Positions 53,534 through 63,763 of a stretch of DNA of 64,000 nucleotides are shown here, piece after piece. The stretch is from Gammaproteobacteria bacterium. Lineage in GTDB: Bacteria > Pseudomonadota > Gammaproteobacteria > Eutrophobiales > Eutrophobiaceae. Each line of letters starts with the position of its first letter. Position 1 is the stretch's first letter. The position numbers and the translations under genes were made by a program. The stretch lies in assembly GCA_016193395.1 (NCBI GenBank), contig JACPSH010000057.1:25911-89910 (forward strand). The letters run 5' to 3'. A model generated the notes under the pieces. That model saw only the letters and a list, made by a program, of their open reading frames with translations, was not told the origin of the DNA and made no database searches.

Positions 53534-53554
53534 ATACTGTGCTATTCTCAGTAT
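53534..53554. promoter_or_regulatory. Inverted repeat overlapping paaX promoter, candidate PaaX operator
   Basis: ATACTG-N9-CAGTAT, perfect 6-bp arms. The nine-base centre contains TGCTATTCT, an extended -10 element (TGn-TATTCT at 53543-53548) pointing to paaX. A regulator bound here would occlude the promoter. The site differs from the E. coli PaaX consensus as I remember it. Confidence 0.55.
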
Positions 53555-53597
53555 CACATTCGCCTGGCACCTCCGCAACCACCAGGCCGAACCGACC

Positions 53598-54572
53598 GTG
53601 CCGGAAAAAATAGAGCGCTTTCAGGCTTTGACCAGGAACCTGCTGGCTGAATTCCGGCGGCGCCGGCCCATTCGCGCCGGATCGCTCCTAATCAGCGTGT
53701 TCGGCGACGCCATCGCCCCGCACGGCGGCAGCGTCTGGCTCGGCAGCCTGATCGAGGCGCTCCAACCCTTCGGGATCAATCAACGCCTGGTCCGCACCTC
53801 GGTGTTCCGCCTCGTCCGCGACGAATGGCTGGCTTCCGAGCCGATCGGGCGGCGCAGCTACTACCGCCTGACCGACAAGGCGAGACGGCGCTTCCAGGAA
53901 GCGAGCCGGCGCATCTACAGCGAGCCACACCAGGAATGGCCGGATACCTGGTGCCTGGTGCTGATCGGCGCCGCCGCGTCCGGGCACCGCGGCGCGCTGC
54001 GCAAGGCGCTAGTGCGGCTCGGATTCGCCCCGATCTCCGCGAACGCGATGGCGCACCCGGCCCCGGATCAAACCGAAGTGGAAGATCGGCTCGCGGCACT
54101 GGACGGCGGTGACCAGGCGTTGATCGTGGAGGCCAGAGTCAGCGCAAGCCGTCAGGCCCGGCTCCGTGAACTCGCGCACCGGGGCTGGCGCCTCGAGGAA
54201 CTGGCCGAACGCTATGACATTTTTCTCAACCAGTTCCGCCCGCTGTATGCGGCCGCGCGGCGCGAGCCGCGGCTCGATCCGGCCGCTGCGTTCAACGCCC
54301 GCGTGTATCTGATCCACGAATACCGGCGCGCCTTGCTGCGCGATCCGTTCCTGCCCGAATCGCTCCTGCCCGGCCGGTGGACCGGGATCGCAGCCTACCA
54401 GTTGTGCCGTAACCTGTACGGGCTGCTCGCGGCACCGGCCGAACAGTTTCTGACCGCACAGATGGAAATCGCCGACGGCCTGCTGCCGCCGGCCGAACCG
54501 GAGTTTTACCAGCGCTTCGGGGGGCTTCCAGGCAGTGCCGGTTCGATCCGGAAAATCGCCGCGGCCAGGTAA
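53598..54572 (+). CDS. paaX: Phenylacetic acid degradation repressor PaaX
   Basis: GntR-like winged-helix repressor released by phenylacetyl-CoA. 324 residues from a GTG at 53598 (VPEKIERFQALTRNLLAEFR); an ATG at 53517 would add 27 codons overlapping the putative operator and is less likely. Signature segments: SLLISVFGDAIAPHGGSVWL, INQRLVRTSVFRLVRDEWL and GRRSYYRLT. paaG follows after four bases. Confidence 0.93.
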   Translation: MPEKIERFQALTRNLLAEFRRRRPIRAGSLLISVFGDAIAPHGGSVWLGSLIEALQPFGINQRLVRTSVFRLVRDEWLASEPIGRRSYYRLTDKARRRFQEASRRIYSEPHQEWPDTWCLVLIGAAASGHRGALRKALVRLGFAPISANAMAHPAPDQTEVEDRLAALDGGDQALIVEARVSASRQARLRELAHRGWRLEELAERYDIFLNQFRPLYAAARREPRLDPAAAFNARVYLIHEYRRALLRDPFLPESLLPGRWTGIAAYQLCRNLYGLLAAPAEQFLTAQMEIADGLLPPAEPEFYQRFGGLPGSAGSIRKIAAAR

Positions 54573-54576
54573 CAGC

Positions 54577-55368
54577 ATGGCCTACCAGACGATCCAGTTT
54601 TCTGAATCCGGTGGCGTCGCGGAGCTCGTGCTGAACCGCCCGGACTCCCTGAACAGCTTCAACGCAGCGATGCACGCGGAAGTGCGCGAGTCCCTGGAAT
54701 CCGTGCGGAAAAACGCGTCGATCCGCGCATTGCTGCTGACCGGCGCGGGCCGTGGCTTCTGCGCCGGCCAGGATCTCGGCGATCGCGCGGTCAGGGGTGA
54801 CTCCGCGCCGGTGGACCTAGCCCGCACGCTGGATACGCAGTACAACCCGATGATTCGAGCCATTCGGGCGCTGCCGATTCCAGTCGTGTGCGCCGTCAAC
54901 GGCGTCGCGGCCGGCGCCGGCGCAAACCTCGCCCTTGCCTGCGATCTCGTGATCGCGGCCCGGTCCGCGAAATTCATTCAGGCCTTCTGCAAGGTGGGTT
55001 TGCTGCCCGATTCCGGCGGCACGTGGTTCCTGCCGAGGCTGGTCGGCGAGGCGCGCGCGAAAGCGCTGGCCATGCTCGGCACGCCGGTCAGCGCGGAAGA
55101 AGCCCAGGCAATGGGCATGATCTACCGGGTCGTGGACGATTCCGAACTGGCCGGCGAAGCGCGGAAACTTTGCGTGGATCTCGCCACGCAGCCGACGCGG
55201 GGTCTGGCGGCCACCAAGGCGGCGATCGAGTTGGCGTGGGATAACAGCCTCGATACACAACTGGATCTCGAACGCGACCGGCAGGGGAAATTGGGCTTGA
55301 GCGCCGATTACCGTGAAGGCGTGGCCGCGTTTTTCGAGAAGCGTCCGCCGAAGTTCACCGGAAAATGA
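54577..55368 (+). CDS. paaG: Ring-1,2-epoxyphenylacetyl-CoA isomerase PaaG
   Basis: Crotonase-family isomerase converting the epoxide to oxepin-CoA. 263 residues from the ATG at 54577. Oxyanion-hole segments GAGRGFCAGQDLGDRAV and GVAAGAGANLALACDLVIA, and KVGLLPDSGGTWFLPRLVG, are characteristic of PaaG rather than PaaF. Expressed with paaX by spacing. paaA begins 125 bp downstream. Confidence 0.93.
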   Translation: MAYQTIQFSESGGVAELVLNRPDSLNSFNAAMHAEVRESLESVRKNASIRALLLTGAGRGFCAGQDLGDRAVRGDSAPVDLARTLDTQYNPMIRAIRALPIPVVCAVNGVAAGAGANLALACDLVIAARSAKFIQAFCKVGLLPDSGGTWFLPRLVGEARAKALAMLGTPVSAEEAQAMGMIYRVVDDSELAGEARKLCVDLATQPTRGLAATKAAIELAWDNSLDTQLDLERDRQGKLGLSADYREGVAAFFEKRPPKFTGK

Positions 55369-55493
55369 CCCCGACGACCGCGGGTCGTAGGGCGCGCGCC
55401 GCGAGTGGCGGCCGACGCAGCTGAGCGATACAGGATTTCGGCAAATCGTGCCTTGTCCTGTCACAGATTGAAACCGGGGCCGGAAGGACAGCC

Positions 55494-56480
55494 ATGTACA
55501 CACAGGGTCTGGATCAACGCAGCGATACGGCGCCGACCGGCGATGACGCCGAACGGCTCGCCGCGTTCCGGCAGCGCATCGACGCGGAAGAGAAGATCGA
55601 ACCCAAGGACTGGATGCCCGTCGAATACCGCCGGACGCTGATCCGGCAGATTTCCCAGCACGCGCATTCGGAGATTGTCGGCATGCTGCCCGAGGGCAAC
55701 TGGATTACGCGGGCCCCGACGCTCAAGCGCAAGGCGATCCTGATTGCGAAGGTGCAGGACGAGGCCGGCCACGGCCTGTACCTGTACGGTGCGGCCGAAA
55801 CGCTGGGCGTCTCCCGCGACGAACTGGTCGAGCAGCTGCTCAACGGCCGTGCGAAATACTCCAGCATTTTCAATTACCCGACGCTGACCTGGGCCGATAT
55901 CGGCGCCATCGGCTGGCTGGTGGACGGTGCCGCGATCATGAACCAGCTCCCGCTCTGCCGCTGTTCCTACGGCCCGTACGCGCGCGCCATGGTCCGCATC
56001 TGCAAGGAGGAGAGCTTTCACCAGCGCCAGGGCTTCGAAATCATGCTGACCCTGTGCCGCGGCAGTCCCGAGCAGAAGCGCATGGCGCAGGGGGCGCTCG
56101 ATCGCTGGTGGTGGCCGGCGCTGATGATGTTCGGTCCGAACGATACGGATTCGAAGCACACGGCGCAGTCCATGGCCTGGAAGATCAAGCGCTTCACGAA
56201 CGACGAGCTGCGCCAGAAGTTCGTCGACGTCACCGTGCCTCAGGCTGACTTTCTCGGTATCAAGGTCCCGGATCCGGATCTGCGGTGGAACGCGGAATCC
56301 GGTCATTACGTATTCGGGTCGATCGACTGGAATGAATTTCACGAAGTATTGAAGGGCAACGGCCCCTGCAACCGCGAACGGTTGCAAGCCCGCAGGTCTG
56401 CACACGAAAACGGCGCGTGGGTGCGGGAAGCCGCCGCGGCCTACGCGGAAAAGCACCCGGCGCGACGCGCGGCTGCCTGA
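55494..56480 (+). CDS. paaA: 1,2-phenylacetyl-CoA epoxidase catalytic subunit PaaA
   Basis: Di-iron oxygenase subunit that makes the 1,2-epoxide of phenylacetyl-CoA. 328 residues. Iron-binding helices [17 protein letters not shown] and [15 protein letters not shown] carry the ExxH pairs. A GGAAGGA ribosome-binding site lies upstream. It begins the paaABCDE run, with all four following genes tightly spaced. Confidence 0.97.
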   Translation: MYTQGLDQRSDTAPTGDDAERLAAFRQRIDAEEKIEPKDWMPVEYRRTLIRQISQHAHSEIVGMLPEGNWITRAPTLKRKAILIAKVQDEAGHGLYLYGAAETLGVSRDELVEQLLNGRAKYSSIFNYPTLTWADIGAIGWLVDGAAIMNQLPLCRCSYGPYARAMVRICKEESFHQRQGFEIMLTLCRGSPEQKRMAQGALDRWWWPALMMFGPNDTDSKHTAQSMAWKIKRFTNDELRQKFVDVTVPQADFLGIKVPDPDLRWNAESGHYVFGSIDWNEFHEVLKGNGPCNRERLQARRSAHENGAWVREAAAAYAEKHPARRAAA

Positions 56481-56498
56481 GCCGCAAGGAGGAACGAC

Positions 56499-56786
56499 AT
56501 GAGTCAGCAACAGTGGCCGCTGTTCGAGATCTTCATCCGGTCGAAATCCGGACTGAGCCACCGCCACGTCGGCAGCCTGCACGCGGCCGACGCCGCGATG
56601 GCCATCGACCATGCGCGCGATTTGTACACGCGGCGCGGGGAAGGCATCAGCATCTGGGCCGTCGAGTCGAAGTCGATCGTCGCTTCCGATCCGGCCGAGT
56701 CCGCGTCCCTGTTCGAACCTGCGGCGGACAAAATCTACCGGCACCCGACCTTCTACGACGTGCCGGAAGGTGTCGATAACCTGTGA
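56499..56786 (+). CDS. paaB: 1,2-phenylacetyl-CoA epoxidase subunit PaaB
   Basis: 95 residues. Small structural subunit needed for formation of the active complex. WPLFEIFIRSKSGLSHRHVG and the C-terminal KIYRHPTFYDVPEGVDNL are typical. Strong AAGGAGG ribosome-binding site upstream; end overlaps paaC by four bases. Confidence 0.96.
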   Translation: MSQQQWPLFEIFIRSKSGLSHRHVGSLHAADAAMAIDHARDLYTRRGEGISIWAVESKSIVASDPAESASLFEPAADKIYRHPTFYDVPEGVDNL

Positions 56787-57553
56787 GCGCTGGCCGTATG
56801 GACCGAGAACGCCTGTCCGAATATCTCCTGCGGCTCGCGGACAACGCGCTGATCTCCGGCCAGCAGCTCGCAGCCTGGGTCGGGCACGGCCCGGAACTCG
56901 AAGAAGAGATGGCGATGGCCAACTTCGCGCTCGACTACATCGGCCAGGCCAGGATGCTCTACACCTACGCCGGCGAGGTCGAGGGCAAGGGGCGCAGCGA
57001 GGACGAGCTCGCGTTCCTTCGCGACGGCATGGATTTCCGGAACGTGTTGCTGGTGGAACAGCCGAACGGCGATTTCGCGCAGACCATTGCTCGCCAATTC
57101 CTGTATGAATCCTGGTACCTGCCGCTGCTCGAGGCGCTTGCGATTTCCACGGATCGCCGGCTCGCAGAAATCGCCGCCTGCGCCGTCCGGGAAATCCGCT
57201 ATCACCTGCGCCACGCTCGCATGTGGCTGGTGCGCCTCGGCGATGGCACCGATGAAAGCCGACAGCGCATGCAAACCGCCATCGATTTACTGTGGCCCTG
57301 CACGGGCGAGCTGTTTGCAGCCGACGCGATCGACGAATGGGCGGCAGAGACGGGTCTCGGGCCCCATCCCGGGTCCCTGCGGCCAGCCTGGGACGCGAAG
57401 GTGGGCGCGGCGATCGAGGAAGCGACCCTGAAACGGCCGGTATCCGACTGGGTCGCCCGCGGCGGAAGGCGGGGCCGGCACACGGAACACCTGGGCTACC
57501 TGCTCGCAGAGATGCAGTTTCTGCAACGCGCCTACCTGGCAGCGAACTGGTGA
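56783..57553 (+). CDS. paaC: 1,2-phenylacetyl-CoA epoxidase structural subunit PaaC
   Basis: 256 residues with a GTG start overlapping paaB (GTGA); an ATG five codons on (56798) is also possible. Di-iron-oxygenase-like fold without full iron ligands; ALDYIGQARMLYTYAGEVEG and FLYESWYLPLLEAL are recognisable. Pairs with PaaA in the heterotetramer. Stop shares a base with paaD (TGATG). Confidence 0.95.
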   Translation: MSAGRMDRERLSEYLLRLADNALISGQQLAAWVGHGPELEEEMAMANFALDYIGQARMLYTYAGEVEGKGRSEDELAFLRDGMDFRNVLLVEQPNGDFAQTIARQFLYESWYLPLLEALAISTDRRLAEIAACAVREIRYHLRHARMWLVRLGDGTDESRQRMQTAIDLLWPCTGELFAADAIDEWAAETGLGPHPGSLRPAWDAKVGAAIEEATLKRPVSDWVARGGRRGRHTEHLGYLLAEMQFLQRAYLAANW

Positions 57554-58074
57554 TGGCGACGTCATCTCAAGCTGCGCGTGCGTCGCCCGGGCGCGGCCGT
57601 AGCAAGAAGGCGGTATGGGATCAGCTGGCAGAGTTGACCGATCCGGAAATCCCGATCCTGACGCTTGAAGACCTCGGCATCCTCCGCTGGGTGCGCGTCG
57701 GAGCGGATCGGATCACGGTCGGCATCGCGCCGACCTACTCCGGCTGTCCCGCGTTGGAAGTCATCGAATTGAACGTCGTCGAGAAACTCAAAAACTGTGG
57801 CTACGCCAAGGTCAAGGTCGAACGCGTGCTCGCACCACCGTGGACGACAGACTGGATCAGCGACGCGGGACGGAAGAAGTTGCTCGACTACGGCATCGCG
57901 CCCCCGGCCGGCGGATCCAGGCGCACCCTCCTCGGCGAGGATCTCCCGGTTGCATGCCCGCGCTGCGCGAGCTCGGACACGGCGAAGGTCAGCGAATTCG
58001 GCTCGACGCCGTGCAAAGCATCGTACAAGTGCAATGCGTGCCTGGAGCCCTTCGAATACTTCAAGTGCATTTGA
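57553..58074 (+). CDS. paaD: Phenylacetyl-CoA epoxidase maturation protein PaaD
   Basis: 173 residues. MIP18/DUF59 domain (LTDPEIPILTLEDLGILRWV) followed by a C-terminal four-cysteine region (CPRCASSD, CKASYKCNAC). Needed for activity of the epoxidase, probably in iron-sulfur delivery. The frame and start are set by the overlap with paaC. Confidence 0.95.
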   Translation: MATSSQAARASPGRGRSKKAVWDQLAELTDPEIPILTLEDLGILRWVRVGADRITVGIAPTYSGCPALEVIELNVVEKLKNCGYAKVKVERVLAPPWTTDWISDAGRKKLLDYGIAPPAGGSRRTLLGEDLPVACPRCASSDTAKVSEFGSTPCKASYKCNACLEPFEYFKCI

Positions 58075-58099
58075 GGGACGGCTCCCGCCCGCCGCCTAA

Positions 58100-59173
58100 A
58101 TGCGAAACTTCGTCCAGGCCAGGATCGTCGACCGCAGGCAGGAGACCGCTGATTCCGTCGTTCTGACGCTCGCGGTACCGCCGGACGTCGCCGCCGACTT
58201 CCGGTACACGCAGGGGCAGCATCTCCCGGTACGCGCCGAGATCGACGGCCGGAGCGTCCGTCGGACCTACTCGATCTGCGCGAGTGCCGCAGAACAGAAA
58301 CTCCGAATCGCCGTCCGCATCCAGGAAGGCGGCGTTTTCTCCGGCTACGTCGCGAAGCGATTGGCGCCGGGCGACCGGCTCGAAGTCATGCCGCCAACGG
58401 GACATTTCCATACGCGGCTCGACGCCTCGCAACGGAAGACCTACGCGGCCTTCGTCGCCGGCAGTGGCATCACGCCGATGCTGTCAATCGTCAAGACCAC
58501 ACTCGAAACGGAGCCGCAGAGCCGCTTCATCCTGTTCTATGGCAACCGCACGGCCGCGACGACCATGTTCATCGAGGAACTCTGGGCGCTGAAGAACCTG
58601 CACGGTCCACGACTCTCTCTGCACTTCATCATGAGTCGGGAACCGATGGAGATCGAGATCTGCAACGGCCGCCTTGAACGGGACAAGGTGACGGCGTTGC
58701 ACGAAGCCTTCCTCGCGCATCAGCGTCCGGACGAAATGTTCCTGTGCGGACCCAACCCGATGATCGACGAACTCACGGGGGCACTCACTGCACTCGGATA
58801 CGATACCGCCCGGATCCATTCCGAGCGCTTCCGCCCCGGCCTTCGTGGCGAAGCGATCCCCGGGCCGGCGTTACGGACGGCTCCCAGGGAAGGCTCGAAC
58901 GTCACGATCATTCTGGACGGCCGGCGCCGCAGCTTCCGCATGACGTCGCAGGAACCGTCCATACTCGATGCCGCGCGGGCGAATGGGATCGATTTGCCCT
59001 TCTCCTGCAAGGGCGGCGTTTGCGCGACCTGCCGGTCGCGCTTGGTCCGCGGTGAAGTTTCCATGACGGTCAATTACGCACTCGAGTCTTGGGAACTCGA
59101 AAAGGGATATATCCTGACATGCCAGGCAAATCCGAAATCCGGGGATATCGAACTGGACTTCGATCAAACGTAG
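58100..59173 (+). CDS. paaE: 1,2-phenylacetyl-CoA epoxidase reductase PaaE
   Basis: Electron-transfer subunit, 357 residues: FAD-binding domain (RRTYSICAS), NAD(P)-binding domain (GSGITPMLSIV, FLCGPNPMID) and a C-terminal plant-type [2Fe-2S] domain with CKGGVCATC and the distant Cys in LTCQ. Passes electrons from NADPH to PaaA. Last intact gene of the plus run. Confidence 0.96.
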   Translation: MRNFVQARIVDRRQETADSVVLTLAVPPDVAADFRYTQGQHLPVRAEIDGRSVRRTYSICASAAEQKLRIAVRIQEGGVFSGYVAKRLAPGDRLEVMPPTGHFHTRLDASQRKTYAAFVAGSGITPMLSIVKTTLETEPQSRFILFYGNRTAATTMFIEELWALKNLHGPRLSLHFIMSREPMEIEICNGRLERDKVTALHEAFLAHQRPDEMFLCGPNPMIDELTGALTALGYDTARIHSERFRPGLRGEAIPGPALRTAPREGSNVTIILDGRRRSFRMTSQEPSILDAARANGIDLPFSCKGGVCATCRSRLVRGEVSMTVNYALESWELEKGYILTCQANPKSGDIELDFDQT

Positions 59174-59283
59174 ATTTCACCCATCGGTCGAGGGCAGACC
59201 AGGCTGCGTAACGACACAGATAGTTCCGCATCGAACTATTGGCCAGTTCGATTTTCACAAGCAGGTTTGCGCCCATGGCCATG

Positions 59284-59935
59284 TCAGACACACTCGATGA
59301 GCAGTGCAATGCCTTGGCCCACTCCGATGCATATGGTGCAAAGCGCCCGTCGACCGCCGATGGTTTCGAGTTGATTGAGTGCCGTCGCGACGAGCCGGGC
59401 GCCACTGGCGCCTAAGGGATGGCCGATGGCAATCGCGCCGCCGTTGGGAGATGCCAAAGCGCTTCTCGATCAGTGGATTGACGAACCGCCAGCCCAAAGT
59501 GGTTTGTTCAAGTTTGGAACCGCGACCGAACGCGCAGTCAGCTTTGCCCAATACATAGGGCGCGCGCGTCATGCTCTCAACGCCCCCAGCAATGATCAGT
59601 GCCGCTTCACCGGTACGGATGGCACGCCCCGCCTGTGCTATGGCATCCAGGCTCGATCCACATAAACGATTGATGGTTGTGGCGGGAACGACTATCGGCA
59701 AACCGGCGAGCATTACTGCCATCCGCGCGACGTTGCGGTTATCTTCGCCAGCTTGGTTTGCGCAACCGTAGAACACATCGTCGACGTGTTCCCAGTCAAC
59801 ATTCGGATTGCGCTCCATCAGCGAACGGATCGGGGCGGCAGCCAGGTCGTCGGCGCGCACATGGGCTAGGATTCCGCCGTAGCGTCCGAAGGGGGTACGC
59901 ACGGCGTCACAGATGAAGGCGTGGTTTGTCGTCAT
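59284..59935 (-). pseudogene. paaJ: Broken 3-oxoadipyl-CoA/3-oxo-5,6-dehydrosuberyl-CoA thiolase (paaJ/pcaF)
   Basis: The N-terminal ~163 residues (MTTNHAFICDAVRTPFGRYG, nucleophile Cys92 in [20 protein letters not shown]) join near 59446, with a frame change, to the last ~54 residues ([30 protein letters not shown], ending LLIECV). About 180-190 central residues of the usual ~400 are gone. Both ends read as a functional thiolase would, so the event looks like an internal deletion. The final beta-ketothiolysis of the pathway must be supplied from elsewhere. Confidence 0.9.
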
Positions 59936-60225
59936 TACTTTTCTAAGGGCTTGGAAGCTCCGTTTAAACTGATTTGGCCAGTTCCGGAGTTAGTTTACGC
60001 GGGCTCAGGGGCCTCGGCGACGAGCGGTTTCGAGAACGCAGTCAGTCGAGATTTTATGTGACCGGAAACTGAGCCAGGAATTTCAGGGCGGCTCAGATAA
60101 CGGGCCCGAATAGGCCCGTGATCGCATTTGGCGGAGAGGGAGGGATTCGCATGAAGATACTAACATACTGATAAACAGGCACAAATATACAGCACTAGTC
60201 AAAAGCTGCCCCCACACTTGCGCCT
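59936..60225. other. 290-bp gap at right edge of paa island
   Basis: No gene. Holds a ctgagcc/ggctcag inverted repeat (about 60067-60096) and the right-hand tRNA-Ser remnant. Confidence 0.5.
60096..60149 (-). other. tRNA-Ser 3'-end remnant, right boundary of paa island
   Basis: On the minus strand CGAATCCCTCCCTCTCCGCC followed by A (60129-60149) is the T-arm/acceptor end of a tRNA-Ser with CCA. Downstream is an ACGGGCC-TATTC-GGGCCCGT hairpin. It repeats directly the site at 49459-49508, including GATAACGGGCCC and TTTGGCGGAGAGGGAGG. The rest of the tRNA is missing, so this resembles an attachment-site remnant. Confidence 0.65.
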
Positions 60226-61626
<1,401 letters not shown>

Positions 61627-61656
61627 GCTGGAACTTTCCCAAACAGCAAACAGGTG

Positions 61657-62685
61657 TCACGTCTCCCAGTTGAGGACAACCTTGCCGGACTGGCCCGAGA
61701 GCATCGCCTCAAAGCCCTTCTCGAACTCCGAATAGTGAAACCGGTGCGTGATGACCGGTAGTAGATCCAACCCGGACTGGATCATCACCGACATCTTGTA
61801 CCAGGTCTCGTAGATCTCCCGGCCGTAGATGCCCTTGATGGTGAGCATGTTGAACACCACCTTGCGCCAGTCGATGGCCATCTCCTTCTCACCAATGCCG
61901 AGCATGGAGATGCGCCCGCCGTGGCACATGCTGTCCAGCATGTTGCGGAAAGCCTGCGCGTTGCCGGAAATCTCCAGGCCAATGTCGAAGCCCTCCAGCA
62001 TCCCCAACTCCTTCTGCACGTCGCCCAGCTTCTCGCGCTGAACATTTGCCGTGCGCGTCGCGCCGAGCTTCGCCGCCAGTTCCAAGCGATAGTCATTCAC
62101 GTCCGTGATGACGATATGCCGTGCCCCGGCATGGCGGGCGATGGCGCAGGCCATGATGCCGATGGGCCCCGCCCCGGTGATGAGTACATCCTCCCCCAGC
62201 AGGTCCCATTGCAGCGCCGTGTGCGCGGCGTTGCCGAAGGGGTCGAAGATGGCCGCCACATCCAGATCGATGCCGTCCCGGTGATGCCAGACATTGGCGT
62301 TGGGAATGGCGATGTACTCGGCGAAGGCCCCCGGCCGGTTGACGCCGATCCCACTCGTATGCGGACAGAGGTGCCGGCGCCCGGCCATGCAGTTCCGACA
62401 TCGCCCGCAGACTATGTGCCCCTCACCGGAGACGGTCATGCCGGGCGCGTAGTCGTTGACGTTCTCGCCCACCTCCACGACCTCGCCGACGAACTCGTGG
62501 CCCACCACCCTGGGGACGGGGATCGTCTCCCGGGCCCAGGTGTCCCACTTATATATATGTACGTCGGTGCCGCAAATCGCGGTCCGCTTGACCTTGATGA
62601 GAACATCGTTGGGACCGGCCTCCGGCTCCGGCACGTCTTCCAGCCAGAGGCCCTCCTCCGGCTTGCGTTTGACCAGTGCCTTCAT
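61657..62685 (-). CDS. tdh: L-threonine 3-dehydrogenase
   Basis: Zinc alcohol-dehydrogenase-family enzyme oxidising threonine to 2-amino-3-oxobutyrate. 342 residues from the ATG at 62685, one longer than E. coli Tdh. Catalytic-zinc Cys38 in [25 protein letters not shown], structural-zinc cluster [18 protein letters not shown] motif GAGPIGIMA. The partner kbl is not in the window. Followed by sdaA. Confidence 0.96.
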   Translation of the reverse strand: MKALVKRKPEEGLWLEDVPEPEAGPNDVLIKVKRTAICGTDVHIYKWDTWARETIPVPRVVGHEFVGEVVEVGENVNDYAPGMTVSGEGHIVCGRCRNCMAGRRHLCPHTSGIGVNRPGAFAEYIAIPNANVWHHRDGIDLDVAAIFDPFGNAAHTALQWDLLGEDVLITGAGPIGIMACAIARHAGARHIVITDVNDYRLELAAKLGATRTANVQREKLGDVQKELGMLEGFDIGLEISGNAQAFRNMLDSMCHGGRISMLGIGEKEMAIDWRKVVFNMLTIKGIYGREIYETWYKMSVMIQSGLDLLPVITHRFHYSEFEKGFEAMLSGQSGKVVLNWET

Positions 62686-62746
62686 GAGATCGATACGCTC
62701 ATGATTGTGTCCATTCGAGGTCTGCGACAGTTCGTAATAGAGATAC

Positions 62747-63763
62747 TCATTGCTTCCAGACTTGTTGCGCAATTCGCAAGTGGTTTTCGCCGAGGATCTT
62801 TCTCAAATCGTCGTCTCTGTATCCCAGTTGCAGCAAGCTTTCGGCGATCTCCGGGATCTGCTCCGGCCGGACCATCTTCATGCCGCCGGGGTACTGCTCC
62901 GGGGGGTAGATTTCAGGGTGGTTCTTCAGGAAGTCCGCCAGCTCCTGCTGGTCGAAGACATAGTCCAGCCCCAGGCCCACGTGGTCCGCACCGACGAGCT
63001 GGGAGACGTAATCGATGTGCCGCACGATGGTCTCCGTGCGGTCGTCGTTATGCCCCAGGAAATTCCCGATGCCGTTGATGGCGATGACCCCGCCCGTCCC
63101 GGCGCAGGCGCGGATGGCCTCATCGCGGATATTGCGCGGATGGTCCCGCAGCGCCCGGGGATTGGAATGGGAGAAAATCACCGGGTTGGAGGTGCGCTCG
63201 ATGATCTCCATGGCCGTCCGGTGGCCAATGTGGCTGCAACAGGTCACCATGCCGACGCGGGCCATCTCCTCTAGCACCTGCCGGCCGAATGCGGTGAGAC
63301 CTGAGTCATCGTCCTGGCAGCCGCCGCCGAGGGCGTTGTTGCGGTTGTAGGCAAACAGCATCCAACGCACGCCCAGGTCGTAGTAGAACTCCACCATGCT
63401 GAGCTGCCCGTTGAGCGCGCAGCCGCCCTCGATGTCGAACATGACCCTGAGCTTCCCCTCCCTGCGTACACGATCGATGTCATCGATATGTTCGATCAAC
63501 AGATACTCGTCCGGGTGCTGCCGGATCCAGCGCCGGAAATGGGCAAGCACCAGGACCGTGTTCTCCCAGGGGACGGCATCGAAACCCACGTTCAGGGAGA
63601 TGATGTCCACGCCGGCGCGCTGGTAGCGCTCCAGTTGCGGCAGGAACGAGTCATCATCGGCGCGCAGCGGCATGCAACCGTGATCGTCCCAGACCAGCGC
63701 CTTTTCAAAGAGTTGACGGGCCCTGGCGGAGAGATCGCGGTTTTCCAGCGTGATCCTACCCAT
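62747..63763 (-). CDS. Membrane-dipeptidase-like protein, peptidase family M19
   Basis: 338 residues, no signal peptide, so probably cytoplasmic. Renal-dipeptidase-type TIM barrel: metal Glu in [10 protein letters not shown], His in [10 protein letters not shown] and SHSNPRAL, and [10 protein letters not shown] near the C-terminus. The N-terminal HxD metal motif of the family appears as HGC (WDDHGCMPL), so one usual Asp ligand is Cys. Such M19 proteins occur beside glycine-betaine/dimethylglycine catabolic genes in pseudomonads; with sdaA and tdh next door a role in small amino acid turnover is plausible but unproven. Confidence 0.85.
   Translation of the reverse strand: MGRITLENRDLSARARQLFEKALVWDDHGCMPLRADDDSFLPQLERYQRAGVDIISLNVGFDAVPWENTVLVLAHFRRWIRQHPDEYLLIEHIDDIDRVRREGKLRVMFDIEGGCALNGQLSMVEFYYDLGVRWMLFAYNRNNALGGGCQDDDSGLTAFGRQVLEEMARVGMVTCCSHIGHRTAMEIIERTSNPVIFSHSNPRALRDHPRNIRDEAIRACAGTGGVIAINGIGNFLGHNDDRTETIVRHIDYVSQLVGADHVGLGLDYVFDQQELADFLKNHPEIYPPEQYPGGMKMVRPEQIPEIAESLLQLGYRDDDLRKILGENHLRIAQQVWKQ

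Noticed and set aside
59255..59935. Short intact acetyltransferase-like thiolase of 226 residues
   Set aside because: After residue ~163 the frame becomes low-complexity Arg-rich sequence while a true thiolase C-terminus continues in another frame, so it is a broken gene.
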